A stretch of DNA of 64,000 bases from positions 62,001 through 126,000 of the forward strand of contig NZ_BMGM01000010.1 of NCBI RefSeq assembly GCF_014640195.1, given 5' to 3'. Both the position numbers and the translations under genes were made by a program. The notes beneath the pieces were generated by a model. That model searched no databases and was not told where the DNA came from. It saw only the letters and a list, made by a program, of their open reading frames with translations. This document shows, piece by piece, positions 1-8,528 of the stretch; within the stretch, counting starts at the first letter, position 1; every line of letters begins with the position of its first letter. Origin of the DNA: Psychroflexus planctonicus (GTDB lineage Bacteria > Bacteroidota > Bacteroidia > Flavobacteriales > Flavobacteriaceae).

Positions 1-398
1 AAACCACGAACAGTCATTCTACGTAAGTTGAAACGTAAAACACCACCATTTTTAACCCCTTTAGGAACTCCTTCAGCGTGAACTGGGATTTCCATAGTAA
101 TGTCTTGATCATCTTCAAATTGATAAAAATCCATGTGAAGAATTTCATCGGATACTGGGTGAAATTGAATGTCTTGGAGTACTGCATTCATTTTAGTACC
201 ATCATTCAGCTCCAATCTAACCGTGTGTACATCTGGTGTATATACCAAATCTTTGAAAGCAACTTCTGGCGCGTTAAAATGAACAACGCTTTTCCCTCCG
301 TAAACTACGCAAGGAACCTCTCCAGCATTACGTAAGGCTTTTGTTGCTTTTTTGCCTACGCTTTCTCTTTTAGATCCTTTAATCGTAAGTGACTTCAT
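1..398 (-). CDS. rplY: 50S ribosomal protein L25 / Ctc (3' end outside window)
   Basis: This is a 5S-rRNA-binding protein of the large ribosomal subunit. The first 132 codons are visible, starting at ATG 398-396; the rest lies before base 1. The product opens [17 protein letters not shown] and continues with the L25 pattern ([15 protein letters not shown], then [18 protein letters not shown]). The first ~90 residues form the 5S-binding barrel. The following [16 protein letters not shown] stretch is the start of the TL5/CTC C-terminal domain, so this is the long form. In many Bacteroidota rplY directly follows prs; here a secreted-protein gene (471-3254) lies between them. Identification is secure. 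Confidence 0.95.
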   Translation of the reverse strand, partial: MKSLTIKGSKRESVGKKATKALRNAGEVPCVVYGGKSVVHFNAPEVAFKDLVYTPDVHTVRLELNDGTKMNAVLQDIQFHPVSDEILHMDFYQFEDDQDITMEIPVHAEGVPKGVKNGGVLRFNLRRMTVRG

Positions 399-470
399 TT
401 TGTAATTTTAAATATTATTGTTTAAATCTCTCATTTTGAGTTTGCAAAATTAAGCATATTATATAAAATA

Positions 471-3254
471 CTAGTGCTTAACTATTATTTTTTTAGTGCC
501 TGCAACTCTGGAAGTTCTAATTTGTACAAAATAGATTCCATTACTGATACTTTGAGTATTAATTGTTACTTCTTTACTGTAAGGTTTACTTTTAAATAAG
601 GTGTGTCCCTTTAAATCAAAAATTGCTATGTTTTCAATTAACTCAGTATATTTTATAGTGATTTTTTCTTGAGCTGGATTTGGAAAAAGTTCAAAATCTT
701 CGCTTTTAAATCTATTCACATTTAGCGTGTCGCAATCTTCGCTAGCATCATAAGGATCACTACCACAATCCATTTCTTCTTGGTTTGTAAATCCGTCTCC
801 ATCTATATCATCATCTCCTTCATCACAAATGCCATCGCCATCCAAATCATCGCCATCATTATTTACATCTCCGCCCGAACCGTCAGGTCCTGTTTGCGAG
901 CAGTCATCACAGCCGTCGTTATCCAAATCTCTACAGATAAAAGGGTCGTTTGGATCAGCATCAAATTCAAGACCAACACCATCATTATCTGAATCGTTAT
1001 TTAAGGCTCTTGAAATATAGCCGCGTTGCAATTGATTAACATTAGTAAAATACCCACCAAAAATCAAGTCGCCAAATTCATCGACCACCATTGTAGATAC
1101 AATTCGGTCATCATCTATTTCTGATATTGAAAAGGATGTATCAATAGAACCATCGCTTAATAATCTGGCAATACCATCCGTATCGTGTCCGTCTATTGAA
1201 AAGATACGGCCACTTATTAGAATTTTATCATCAGGAGTAAGTTTGATGTCCCAAACTTCTGATATTAAATCGGTATCTTCAAAAGTTGTATCAACCGAAC
1301 CGTCAGTATTCAATTGAATTATTTTACCTCTGTTTTGACCATTAAAGCTACTTGCATTCCCGCCAACTAAAATTTTTCCATTTGGTTTTACAACAGCTGT
1401 TCTCAAATAATTATTTGAGCCAGACCCGATGTCAAAAGAAGAATCATAGGTGCCGTCTGGATTTAAACGCACAATATCAGAACTAGAATTTCCTAAATAG
1501 CTACTAAACTGACCCACAAAAATTATTTTGCCATCTGGTTGAATGGCGATTCCTTTTATATCAATAAATGATGGTCCAACAAAAGTTAAGTCTTCTGTAC
1601 CGTCTGTATTGAGTCTATAACTAAAATTAAGAGTTCTTCTGTTTGTAATAATTTTTCCGTCATCCTGAATAGCTAAGCTAGTAACCGTAGTATTATCTTC
1701 AAAAGCATTAGCAAAGCTATTGTCTAAAGTTCCGTTTGCATTAAGTCTTACTACTGCTGGTGTTGTGTTTACATCTGCTAATTCTGAATTTAAGAAAGAA
1801 CTGGCTACTACTAATTTACCATCATCTTGTACAACTACATCACTTGCACTTCTGTAGGCAAATGTTAAACCAGCATCAAATGATGGATCAACGGTTCCAT
1901 CAGGAAACAGCCTAACAATTCCAAATCGGGTGTAATTATTAAATTCCTGAAATTGGCCAACAGCTATTATTTTACCATCTGGTTGAACAACGAGTCTCTC
2001 TACTATCTTGTTTGCCCCAAAACCAGGATTAAAACTAGCATCTAAAATACCATCTGCATTGGTCTGTGCAATATAGTTTCTACCGGATTTTTGATAAGAA
2101 TTAAAATCGCCACCAAATATTAATTTGCCGTTACTTCTAAGAAAAATCTCTCTTACTCTTTTATCTGGAGCGAGTCCAGAAAAATAAGATGTATCTAGTG
2201 AACCATCAGCATTTAATCGAGCTATATATTCTGAAGGCTCAAACTCAACAGAAGTAAAATTCCCAGCTATAATTAATTTTCCATTGGGCAATAGCTGAAT
2301 ATCATCTATTTCCCGATAACCTGATGTTATTTCTGGCTGAAAAGAAGTGTCTAAGGTTCCATTTTGGCTAAGCTTAGCCAAGAAGCGTTGTGTATTGCTA
2401 TCAATTTCATCAAAAGGTCCACCTACGTAAATTGAATCATCTGTTAATACAGAAACGCAGTAAACATCATCATCAAAATCTGGTGCGCTAAATGAAGTAT
2501 CTAAAGTTCCATCCGGCAAAAGTCTAATAACATTTTCAACAGAAGTTCCATTGTAGAAATTAAAATTACCTGCAACTATAATTTTACCATCACTTTGTAG
2601 ATCAATATCTCTTATATCTGAATCTCCAAATGTTACTAAATTAGAACTCGGATAAGACTCAAATGTAGTGTCTAAAGTTCCATCATTATTAATTCTAGTA
2701 ATTCCCCTGTTTGATATTCCTAGCTGATTATAAACGCTACCTGCTATTAAAATTTTTCCATCAGGAAGCAGATGACTATCATAAACTAAGTTAGATGTAA
2801 TTTCAGTAATATCTCTATTGATGCTTCCATCACTGTTTAGTACCATAGCGCTACTTAGGCAAGCTGATGATAATCCGCAATCATATTCAAATTGTCCAGT
2901 AATGAGTATTCTACCATCTTGTAGTAAAATAATATTTCTAACTGAAGTAAAGTAAACATCTAAGAGTGGCGATTGAAAGCTGTTATCTATGCTTCCATCT
3001 GCAAAAGTGCGAACTATTTTTGGACTAACCGTTGTGTTATAATTGAAAAAACCTCCCCCAATTATAAGTTTCCCATCAGTCTGTTCTGCTATGGCATAAA
3101 CTCTATTGTTATCTAAAGATCCTGAAACATTGCCATTTGGACCCTTAAAATTTAATTCATTAAAAGGTAAGTCTCCCCAATTAACATCTACAACTCCGTC
3201 TTGAGATTGTGCAAAAAATACAGTTAACAAAAAAAAGTATACACAATATCTCAT
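471..3254 (-). CDS. Secreted delta-60 repeat protein with T9SS sorting domain
   Basis: A 927-residue exported protein. Residues 1-18 are a signal peptide (MRYCVYFFLLTVFFAQSQ). Residues ~25-780 are about a dozen delta-60 repeats, each with the pattern QxDGKIIVGGxF...R(L)NxDGTLDxSF, which form a predicted beta-propeller-like surface. Residues ~780-850 are Asp-rich thrombospondin type-3-like calcium-binding motifs (DSDNDG, DLDNDGCDDC, DGDGICDEGDDDIDGDG). The last ~75 residues are a type IX secretion sorting domain (FELFPNPAQEKITI, then SNGIYFVQI and a KKIIVKH end). It should cross the inner membrane by Sec and be exported or anchored by T9SS. The substrate is unknown; adhesion or binding is plausible. 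It begins at ATG 3254 just downstream of prs. Confidence 0.88.
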   Translation of the reverse strand: MRYCVYFFLLTVFFAQSQDGVVDVNWGDLPFNELNFKGPNGNVSGSLDNNRVYAIAEQTDGKLIIGGGFFNYNTTVSPKIVRTFADGSIDNSFQSPLLDVYFTSVRNIILLQDGRILITGQFEYDCGLSSACLSSAMVLNSDGSINRDITEITSNLVYDSHLLPDGKILIAGSVYNQLGISNRGITRINNDGTLDTTFESYPSSNLVTFGDSDIRDIDLQSDGKIIVAGNFNFYNGTSVENVIRLLPDGTLDTSFSAPDFDDDVYCVSVLTDDSIYVGGPFDEIDSNTQRFLAKLSQNGTLDTSFQPEITSGYREIDDIQLLPNGKLIIAGNFTSVEFEPSEYIARLNADGSLDTSYFSGLAPDKRVREIFLRSNGKLIFGGDFNSYQKSGRNYIAQTNADGILDASFNPGFGANKIVERLVVQPDGKIIAVGQFQEFNNYTRFGIVRLFPDGTVDPSFDAGLTFAYRSASDVVVQDDGKLVVASSFLNSELADVNTTPAVVRLNANGTLDNSFANAFEDNTTVTSLAIQDDGKIITNRRTLNFSYRLNTDGTEDLTFVGPSFIDIKGIAIQPDGKIIFVGQFSSYLGNSSSDIVRLNPDGTYDSSFDIGSGSNNYLRTAVVKPNGKILVGGNASSFNGQNRGKIIQLNTDGSVDTTFEDTDLISEVWDIKLTPDDKILISGRIFSIDGHDTDGIARLLSDGSIDTSFSISEIDDDRIVSTMVVDEFGDLIFGGYFTNVNQLQRGYISRALNNDSDNDGVGLEFDADPNDPFICRDLDNDGCDDCSQTGPDGSGGDVNNDGDDLDGDGICDEGDDDIDGDGFTNQEEMDCGSDPYDASEDCDTLNVNRFKSEDFELFPNPAQEKITIKYTELIENIAIFDLKGHTLFKSKPYSKEVTINTQSISNGIYFVQIRTSRVAGTKKIIVKH

Positions 3255-3292
3255 AGAAAAGACTGAATTAAAAATAATTTAATGCAATGAAT

Positions 3293-4234
3293 TTACATTA
3301 AAAACTTAGAGCTAATTGACTTGTTGTAGTGTACTGCTTTCATTACGTCTGCAAATAATTCAGCACAACTCACCACGCGTATTTTTTCACTCTTTTCTTT
3401 CAGTGGAATACTATCGGTTACTATAAGTTCTTCCAACTTTGAATCTTTTATTTTTTGATATGCATTGCCTGATAAAACAGGGTGTGTACAAATTGCTCTT
3501 ACACTTTTAGCCCCGCGTTCAATCATTAAATTGGCCGCATGTGTTAAGGTTCCAGCAGTATCTACTAAGTCATCTACTAATACTACGTTTTTACCCGTTA
3601 CATCACCAATTAATTCCATGTGAGAAATGGTGTTGGCTTTAGCACGTTGTTTGTAACAAATTACCACATCAGATTCTAATGCTTTTGAATATGCGTAAGC
3701 ACGTTTTGAACCACCCATATCTGGAGAAGCAATAGTAAGGTTGTTTAATCCTAAGTTTCTTAGATAAGGTAAAAATACAGTTGAAGCAAATAGATGGTCT
3801 ACTGGTTTTTCAAAGAAACCTTGTATTTGATCAGCATGTAAATCCATACTAATAATACGAGTTGCACCAGCGGTTTCTAGCATTTTAGCTACTAATTTTG
3901 CCGCAATTGGAACTCTTGGTTTATCTTTTCTGTCTTGTCTTGCCCAACCAAAATAAGGTAAAACAGCAGTAATGTGTCTAGCTGAAGAACGCTTTGCTGC
4001 ATCTAACATCAGCAGCATTTCCATTAAATTGTCTGAAGATGGAAAAGTTGAGCCGATAATGAAAACGCGCGAACCTCTAACAGATTCTTCAAATGATGGC
4101 TGAAATTCTCCATCGCTATAATGAGATGTAATTACTTTACCCAAAGGCATCCCATAATGTTCGGCAATAGCTTCAGCCAATTCTGTGCTTTGGGAGCAAG
4201 CAAAAATCTTAGCGACTTTTTCTACATCATTCAT
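3293..4234 (-). CDS. prs: Ribose-phosphate pyrophosphokinase (PRPP synthetase)
   Basis: Makes PRPP from ribose-5-phosphate and ATP for nucleotide, histidine and tryptophan synthesis in the cytoplasm. The 313-residue product shows the family features: an N-terminal IFACSQSTELAEAIAEHYG segment, the MDLHADQIQGFF metal/ATP region, and the PRPP-binding loop VVLVDDLVDTAGTL. The reading frame is open upstream to 4273, but that extension overlaps a promoter-like TATTTTTG (4278-4271, minus). I therefore take ATG 4234 (MNDVEKVAKIF) as the start, which gives the usual family length. The leader would be about 30 nt. Confidence 0.95.
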   Translation of the reverse strand: MNDVEKVAKIFACSQSTELAEAIAEHYGMPLGKVITSHYSDGEFQPSFEESVRGSRVFIIGSTFPSSDNLMEMLLMLDAAKRSSARHITAVLPYFGWARQDRKDKPRVPIAAKLVAKMLETAGATRIISMDLHADQIQGFFEKPVDHLFASTVFLPYLRNLGLNNLTIASPDMGGSKRAYAYSKALESDVVICYKQRAKANTISHMELIGDVTGKNVVLVDDLVDTAGTLTHAANLMIERGAKSVRAICTHPVLSGNAYQKIKDSKLEELIVTDSIPLKEKSEKIRVVSCAELFADVMKAVHYNKSISSKFLM

Positions 4235-4270
4235 AATTAATGTGTTGTGTTGTTGTGTTTTAATTGGCTG

Positions 4271-4278
4271 CAAAAATA
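4271..4278 (-). promoter_or_regulatory. Candidate prs promoter (-7 element)
   Basis: On the minus strand this reads TATTTTTG, matching the Bacteroidota -7 consensus TAnnTTTG, 36 nt upstream of the prs ATG. I did not find a convincing TTTG -33 box. Its position argues against the longer prs reading frame. Confidence 0.4.
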
Positions 4279-4343
4279 GAAATTTAATCGGAAGTAAAAT
4301 CGATTATTTTAAATGAATTTAGTGCGTGGTCTATAAATTTATT

Positions 4344-4351
4344 TACTTTTG
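4344..4351 (+). promoter_or_regulatory. Candidate promoter of the GIY-YIG/tRNA-Leu unit
   Basis: TACTTTTG matches the Bacteroidota -7 element TAnnTTTG. It lies upstream of the nuclease remnant, the tRNA remnant, the intact nuclease gene and tRNA-Leu, all on the plus strand and ending at one terminator (4898-4940). It could drive the whole unit as one transcript. The -33 box is weak. Confidence 0.4.
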
Positions 4352-4385
4352 CATCTGCAATTGTCAAGTTCTTTTATTGAATTTT

Positions 4386-4424
4386 TGGAAACAAAAATTG
4401 CGACAATTTAGAGATAAGTTGTAG
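4386..4424 (+). pseudogene. 3' remnant of a second GIY-YIG nuclease gene
   Basis: This stretch reads in frame WKQKLRQFRDKL followed by TAG. It matches the last residues of the intact nuclease at 4548-4793 (KEKLLQFRDKL, stop). The similarity continues past the stop codon into the tRNA-like sequence (about 4389-4445 against 4758-4818). No start codon or catalytic region remains upstream. I read it as the surviving tail of an older, decayed nuclease copy. Confidence 0.7.
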
Positions 4425-4436
4425 ATTTATAAAATT

Positions 4437-4545
4437 GCTCAAGTGCCTGCCTGCCGTTAGGCAGGGCGGAACTAGTAGACCTTTCTATGACAGGCAGCCC
4501 TATCTTCGACAGGCAGGCGCGCTAACTGAAATGTTCTCATCAAAA
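4437..4545 (+). pseudogene. Decayed tRNA-Leu copy split by palindromic repeats
   Basis: The segment starts GCTCAAGTG like the intact tRNA-Leu (4810). It is then broken by a CCTGCCTGCC...GGCAGG palindrome, resumes as GCGGAACTAGTAGAC (one mismatch to the intact D-arm), and is broken again by two GACAGGCAG-type repeats. It continues as GCGCGCT plus a degenerate anticodon-arm-like stretch. The T-arm and 3' acceptor strand are missing. It cannot fold as a tRNA and is a remnant of a tandem copy. Confidence 0.75.
4446..4465. repeat. Palindromic GGCAGG-type repeat inside the tRNA remnant
   Basis: CCTGCC and GGCAGG arms flank a short GTTA loop and interrupt the tRNA-Leu remnant after its ninth base. 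Related GACAGGCAG units follow at 4489-4498 and 4508-4517. Confidence 0.7.
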
Positions 4546-4547
4546 TT

Positions 4548-4793
4548 ATGTTTACTGTTTACGCAATATATAGTCTGAAAAGAAATTATATTTACGTTGG
4601 GCTCACATCCAACTTAGAAAATAGACTTGAAAGACACAATGCTGGAAGAGAAAAAACAACAAGACCTTATTTACCTTTTAAAATAATATATACAGAAGTA
4701 CATCCAGACAGAAAATCAGCTAGAAAAAGAGAAAAATACTGGAAATCTGGAATAGGTAAAGAAAAATTGCTACAATTTAGAGATAAGTTGTAA
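4548..4793 (+). CDS. Small GIY-YIG nuclease family protein
   Basis: An 81-residue single-domain protein of the GIY-YIG (UvrC N-terminal-like) superfamily. The fold signature is YAIYSLKRNYIYVGLTSNL near the N-terminus, followed by a basic RLERHN motif (helix alpha1 Arg), and a C-terminal SARKREKYWKSGIGKEKLL with the conserved Glu/Lys helix. Family members cut DNA as homing, repair or restriction nucleases; the cellular role of these mini-proteins is unknown. The stop codon lies 16 nt upstream of tRNA-Leu, on the same strand. A remnant of a second copy sits upstream in the same arrangement, which suggests the gene and tRNA have been duplicated together. Confidence 0.85.
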   Translation: MFTVYAIYSLKRNYIYVGLTSNLENRLERHNAGREKTTRPYLPFKIIYTEVHPDRKSARKREKYWKSGIGKEKLLQFRDKL

Positions 4794-4809
4794 ATTTGCA
4801 AACTTAATT

Positions 4810-4891
4810 GCTCAAGTGGCGGAACTGGTAGACGCGCTGGATTCAAAATCCAGTTCTTTCGGGAGTGCGGGTTCGATTCCCGCCTTGAGTA
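4810..4891 (+). tRNA. tRNA-Leu (anticodon CAA)
   Basis: An 82-nt class II tRNA. The anticodon stem CTGGA/TCCAG encloses the loop TTCAAAA, with anticodon CAA at loop positions 3-5. There is a variable arm (GTTCTTTCGGGAGT region), a T-arm GCGGGTTCGATTCCCGC, and an acceptor stem GCTCAAG paired with CTTGAGT (first pair G-U), followed by discriminator A. The 3' CCA is not encoded. It reads UUG leucine codons. The GIY-YIG gene ends immediately upstream. Confidence 0.95.
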
Positions 4892-4897
4892 CAGAAC

Positions 4898-4940
4898 AAC
4901 ACCCCAAACAATATTTATTGTCTTGGGGTGTTTTTTATTT
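4898..4940 (+). terminator. Rho-independent terminator after tRNA-Leu
   Basis: AACACCCCAA (4898-4907) pairs with TTGGGGTGTT (4923-4932), followed by a T-run. It ends the nuclease/tRNA transcript. Confidence 0.85.
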
Positions 4941-5021
4941 ATGAATAAAACATATTTTGTTTACGCTACTTCTAGTTCAAAGAAAAACTGTATAATTATG
5001 TAGTCAATTTGGTTTAGCATT

Positions 5022-6794
5022 CTAAACCAAGCCCATTTTTTCTAATAAAAAGGAAGCATTCATGTTTTTACAAACCCCTTCTTTTATTCGGTAATCAAAA
5101 TGCAATTCGTCGTTGATGATTTCTGCGTCAAAATAGTAATTTTCAATAGTAGAAAATTCATCGGCCAAAGTACATAAGCTTAAATCATGGGTTGCAATAA
5201 TACCAACTGCTTTTTCTCTGAGCAGTCGTTTCACAAACTTTTGCGCTCCAATGGCTTTGTCTGTAGAGTTGGTGCCTTTTAAAATTTCATCTAAAATAAC
5301 AAAGTAATTTTCGTTTTCTAAAGTGTCTACAATTTGTTTTAAACGGGTTAACTCTGCATAAAAATAAGAAGACTCATCTGCTAATGAATCTGTGGTACGC
5401 ATACTGGTAATTAACTTGATAGGGCGGTAAATACATTTTTTAGCACGCACTGGCAAACCTATATTTGCCATGATAATTTGCAAGGCAAGTGTTCTTAAAA
5501 AAGTACTTTTACCTGCCATATTTGCCCCCGTTAAAATCACGAAGTTTTCTGTTTGTAAACTTAAATTGTTTGCAACTGCAGTTTCTGTTTCCAATAAAGG
5601 ATGAATAGCTGCTTCCACATGCAATTGTGTTTTGGCTTGCTCATCAATTGTTGGAAAAACATAATTTTGGTGGTTAAAACTGAAATTCCCTAAACTGGAT
5701 AAAGCATCGAATTCTGCTATGACATCAAAGGTGCTTTTTACTTTTAAATAATGTTGCTTGATCCAGTTTTCAATTTTATAAGATTGCTGTAAATCCCACA
5801 ACAAAAATCCATTAAAAACAACACCTAACAACATATTATTTCTTTGTTCTAAATTATCAATATGTTTAGAAAATTTCTTCAAATAAGCAGAAAATTGAAT
5901 TTGGTCTTGGCTAATTGTAGATTGAATTTCTTTTCCATTTATAGATGTGAACTCAGTTTGTTCGATTAAATCAAGCAATTTTGCATATTGCTGAAAAACA
6001 CTTTGGGCTTTTCCTGCAAATTGAGACAAGGCATTTACTTTTTTTAGAAAAATACCCGAAATGCCAATCCCTATAAAAAACCAAAGTAAAAATTGACTCC
6101 CACTTAAAATCTCAATATAAAAAAGGACAATTACTACTACAGAAAGACCACTAAACACATACGGAATCCAAGACATGAATTGCGGTACAAATTTCTTGTA
6201 ATTGGTTAACCACGAAAGAATTTTGTCTGTTTTTTCATCTGTTTGCATCAATTTTGCGTGGGCAGCAAAGTCTTGTCGAAAATCAATTTTCTCAGCAATT
6301 TCTTTTATTAGTTCTTGTTTTTCAACAATGGCTTCAATATGATTTTCCTGTAGTTTATTTGCTAAACATTTTTCGCCTTCTGGAAGTTGGGTGCGATTCA
6401 AGTATTGAAAAAATGATTTATGACCAAATAAATCTGTATCCTGACTAAAAGCATGTTGATCGTTTTGATATTTTTCTCCATCTGGGAAAAAACTGAAATT
6501 TGAACGGCTAGTTTTGAATTCTGTTTCATTAATATCAAGTAAAGCTTCTAACTTTTTATTTTGATATTTAAAATTGGAAAACAGGTGAATTAATGCAACA
6601 AAAACAGCTATCCCAACAAATAAAATAAGTGCTACCACCCGAAAATCTCCCCAAAATTGATATGCTCCATAAACTACTAAAGCAAAAACAAACAAGCGTA
6701 ACAAACTGAATATCAATAATTTTTTTTGAACTTTTTTCTTGCTGTTTTTGAATTCAGCTATACGGTTTTGGTAAATCTGTTTGGGATCTGTCAT
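5022..6794 (-). CDS. Membrane-anchored MutS-like ATPase
   Basis: A 590-residue protein with the MutS-type ATPase domain at its C-terminus but no mismatch-recognition domain. Walker A is GANMAGKST (residues ~420-428), Walker B is VILDEILKGT (~492-502), followed by the signature IATHDLSLC. Hydrophobic helices at ~25-70 and ~208-255 suggest four membrane segments, unlike repair MutS. Residues ~265-345 look like the lever/clamp helices. Such MutS-related proteins are common in Bacteroidota and their function is unknown. A -7 element (TACTTTTG, 6807-6800) ends 5 nt before ATG 6794, so the mRNA may be leaderless. Calling it mismatch repair would overstate the evidence. Confidence 0.85.
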   Translation of the reverse strand: MTDPKQIYQNRIAEFKNSKKKVQKKLLIFSLLRLFVFALVVYGAYQFWGDFRVVALILFVGIAVFVALIHLFSNFKYQNKKLEALLDINETEFKTSRSNFSFFPDGEKYQNDQHAFSQDTDLFGHKSFFQYLNRTQLPEGEKCLANKLQENHIEAIVEKQELIKEIAEKIDFRQDFAAHAKLMQTDEKTDKILSWLTNYKKFVPQFMSWIPYVFSGLSVVVIVLFYIEILSGSQFLLWFFIGIGISGIFLKKVNALSQFAGKAQSVFQQYAKLLDLIEQTEFTSINGKEIQSTISQDQIQFSAYLKKFSKHIDNLEQRNNMLLGVVFNGFLLWDLQQSYKIENWIKQHYLKVKSTFDVIAEFDALSSLGNFSFNHQNYVFPTIDEQAKTQLHVEAAIHPLLETETAVANNLSLQTENFVILTGANMAGKSTFLRTLALQIIMANIGLPVRAKKCIYRPIKLITSMRTTDSLADESSYFYAELTRLKQIVDTLENENYFVILDEILKGTNSTDKAIGAQKFVKRLLREKAVGIIATHDLSLCTLADEFSTIENYYFDAEIINDELHFDYRIKEGVCKNMNASFLLEKMGLV

Positions 6795-6835
6795 AAAAAC
6801 AAAAGTAATTTTTTCTACTTAAATAAGGTCAAAAT

Positions 6836-6860
6836 AAAAACGGCCTTTTACAGCCGCTTT
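6836..6860 (-). terminator. Terminator downstream of pckA
   Basis: On the minus strand AAGCGGC-loop-GCCG is followed by a run of T, between the end of pckA (6896) and the start of the MutS-like gene. Confidence 0.55.
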
Positions 6861-6895
6861 ATAATGTATAAACTTAAAAAAACTAAACTAAAAAA

Positions 6896-8500
6896 CTATT
6901 CAAATTTAGGTGCACCAGCCATGATTTCTGGATTAGCATACTCTTCAAATTTTTCAAAATTATCTTTAAAAGATTTGGCTAGTTGTTTCGCTTTTGCATC
7001 ATAAGCATCTTTATCTTTCCATGTGTTTCTAGGATTCAACACATCTGCTGGCACATTAGGACAAGTCTTAGGCATGTGTAAGCCAAAGATTTCGTGTTCT
7101 TCAAACTCAACTGTACTCAAATTGCCTTGTAAAGCTTCTGCAATCATAGCGCGCGTATACTTTAACTTCATACGGTTTCCTGTTCCATAAGGTCCGCCAG
7201 TCCAACCCGTGTTAATTAACCATACGTTTACGCCTGCTTCTCTCATTTTATCGCTTAGCATTTCTGCATAACGCGTTGGGTGTAGCGGCATAAATGGCGC
7301 ACCAAAACAAGCCGAAAAACTAGGCACAGGCTCGTTAATTCCTGCTTCAGTTCCTGCCACTTTTGCTGTGTATCCGCTTATAAAGTGATAAGCAGCTTGA
7401 CCCGGGGTTAACTTAGAAATTGGAGGCAATACACCAAAAGCATCTGCTGTTAAAAAGAAAATATTTTTTGGGTTCTCTCCAACCAAATCAGGCTGCACAT
7501 TATCAATATGCTCTATTGGATAACTTACTCTTGTATTTTGAGTAATGCTATCGTCTTCAAAATCTACTTTAGCATTTTCATCTATACCTACATTTTCTAA
7601 TATAGCTCCTTTTTTAATAGCTCTAAAAATGTCGGGTTCACTTTCTTCTGTTAAGTCTATTACTTTTGCGTAACAACCTCCTTCAAAATTAAAAACTGTA
7701 TTTTCTTTAGTCCAACCGTGCTCATCATCACCGATTAGTTTCCGACTTGGGTCTGCAGATAAGGTTGTTTTTCCAGTTCCTGACAATCCGAAGAAAATAG
7801 CGGTATCTCCTTCTTCACCCACGTTGGCAGAACAATGCATGGGTAAGGTGTTTTTTTGTGTTGGTAAAATGAAGTTTAATGCAGAAAAAATTCCCTTTTT
7901 CATTTCACCAGTATAACCGGTGCCACCGATTAATGCAATTTTGCGTTTAAAGTTAAGGATGGCGAAATTTTTTGAACGTGTTCCATCTACTTCTGGAACA
8001 GCTTGAAAATCTGGCGCATTTACAATTTTCCAATCGGCTGTAAAATTTTCCAATTCAGCTTCATTTGGTCGAAGAAACATATTGTAGCAAAATAAATTGC
8101 TCCAAGGATATTCATTTACAACGCGAATATTAGTCCGATAATTTTGGTCTGCACAAACATAAGCATCGCGAACGTACAATTCCTTTCCGCTTAGGTAGTT
8201 AACCACTTTATTGTATAGTGCATCAAATTTATCACTATCAAATGGCATATTAACTTTACCCCACCAAACATCTTCAGCGGTAATTTCGTCTTTTACTATA
8301 AAACGATCATTAGGAGCTCTTCCAGTGAATTTACCAGTATTTATAGCCAATGCGCCAGAATCTACTTCTACGCCTTGACCTTTTTCAACTGTAATTTTGT
8401 GAAGTTCTTCTGGGCTTAATTGATAATGCGCAACAGCATTTTTAATCCCAAATTCTTTTTCTAACGAAAACGTTTTCGTTAATTTAGATTTTAAATCCAT
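6896..8500 (-). CDS. pckA: Phosphoenolpyruvate carboxykinase (ATP)
   Basis: Converts oxaloacetate and ATP to PEP, CO2 and ADP, the first committed step of gluconeogenesis. The 534 residues match the length of the ATP-dependent family. Visible signatures are the kinase-1a P-loop GLSGTGKTTLSAD (~237-249), the metal-binding LIGDDEHGW just after it, FEGGCYAKVI, and the substrate-loop GRAPNDRF near residue 60. It is a single gene flanked by its own candidate promoter (TAAATTTG, 8536-8529 minus) and a terminator-like hairpin at 6836-6860. Confidence 0.97.
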   Translation of the reverse strand: MDLKSKLTKTFSLEKEFGIKNAVAHYQLSPEELHKITVEKGQGVEVDSGALAINTGKFTGRAPNDRFIVKDEITAEDVWWGKVNMPFDSDKFDALYNKVVNYLSGKELYVRDAYVCADQNYRTNIRVVNEYPWSNLFCYNMFLRPNEAELENFTADWKIVNAPDFQAVPEVDGTRSKNFAILNFKRKIALIGGTGYTGEMKKGIFSALNFILPTQKNTLPMHCSANVGEEGDTAIFFGLSGTGKTTLSADPSRKLIGDDEHGWTKENTVFNFEGGCYAKVIDLTEESEPDIFRAIKKGAILENVGIDENAKVDFEDDSITQNTRVSYPIEHIDNVQPDLVGENPKNIFFLTADAFGVLPPISKLTPGQAAYHFISGYTAKVAGTEAGINEPVPSFSACFGAPFMPLHPTRYAEMLSDKMREAGVNVWLINTGWTGGPYGTGNRMKLKYTRAMIAEALQGNLSTVEFEEHEIFGLHMPKTCPNVPADVLNPRNTWKDKDAYDAKAKQLAKSFKDNFEKFEEYANPEIMAGAPKFE

Positions 8501-8528
8501 AAGAAATAGTTATCTATTATATGGCAAA

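Noticed and set aside
1000-3100. Regularly spaced similar DNA segments suggesting a tandem DNA repeat or CRISPR
   Set aside because: They are diverged coding repeats of the delta-60 protein, with no conserved DNA unit or spacers.
5022-6794. Naming this gene mutS
   Set aside because: The mismatch-recognition domain is absent and membrane helices are present, so canonical mismatch repair is unlikely.
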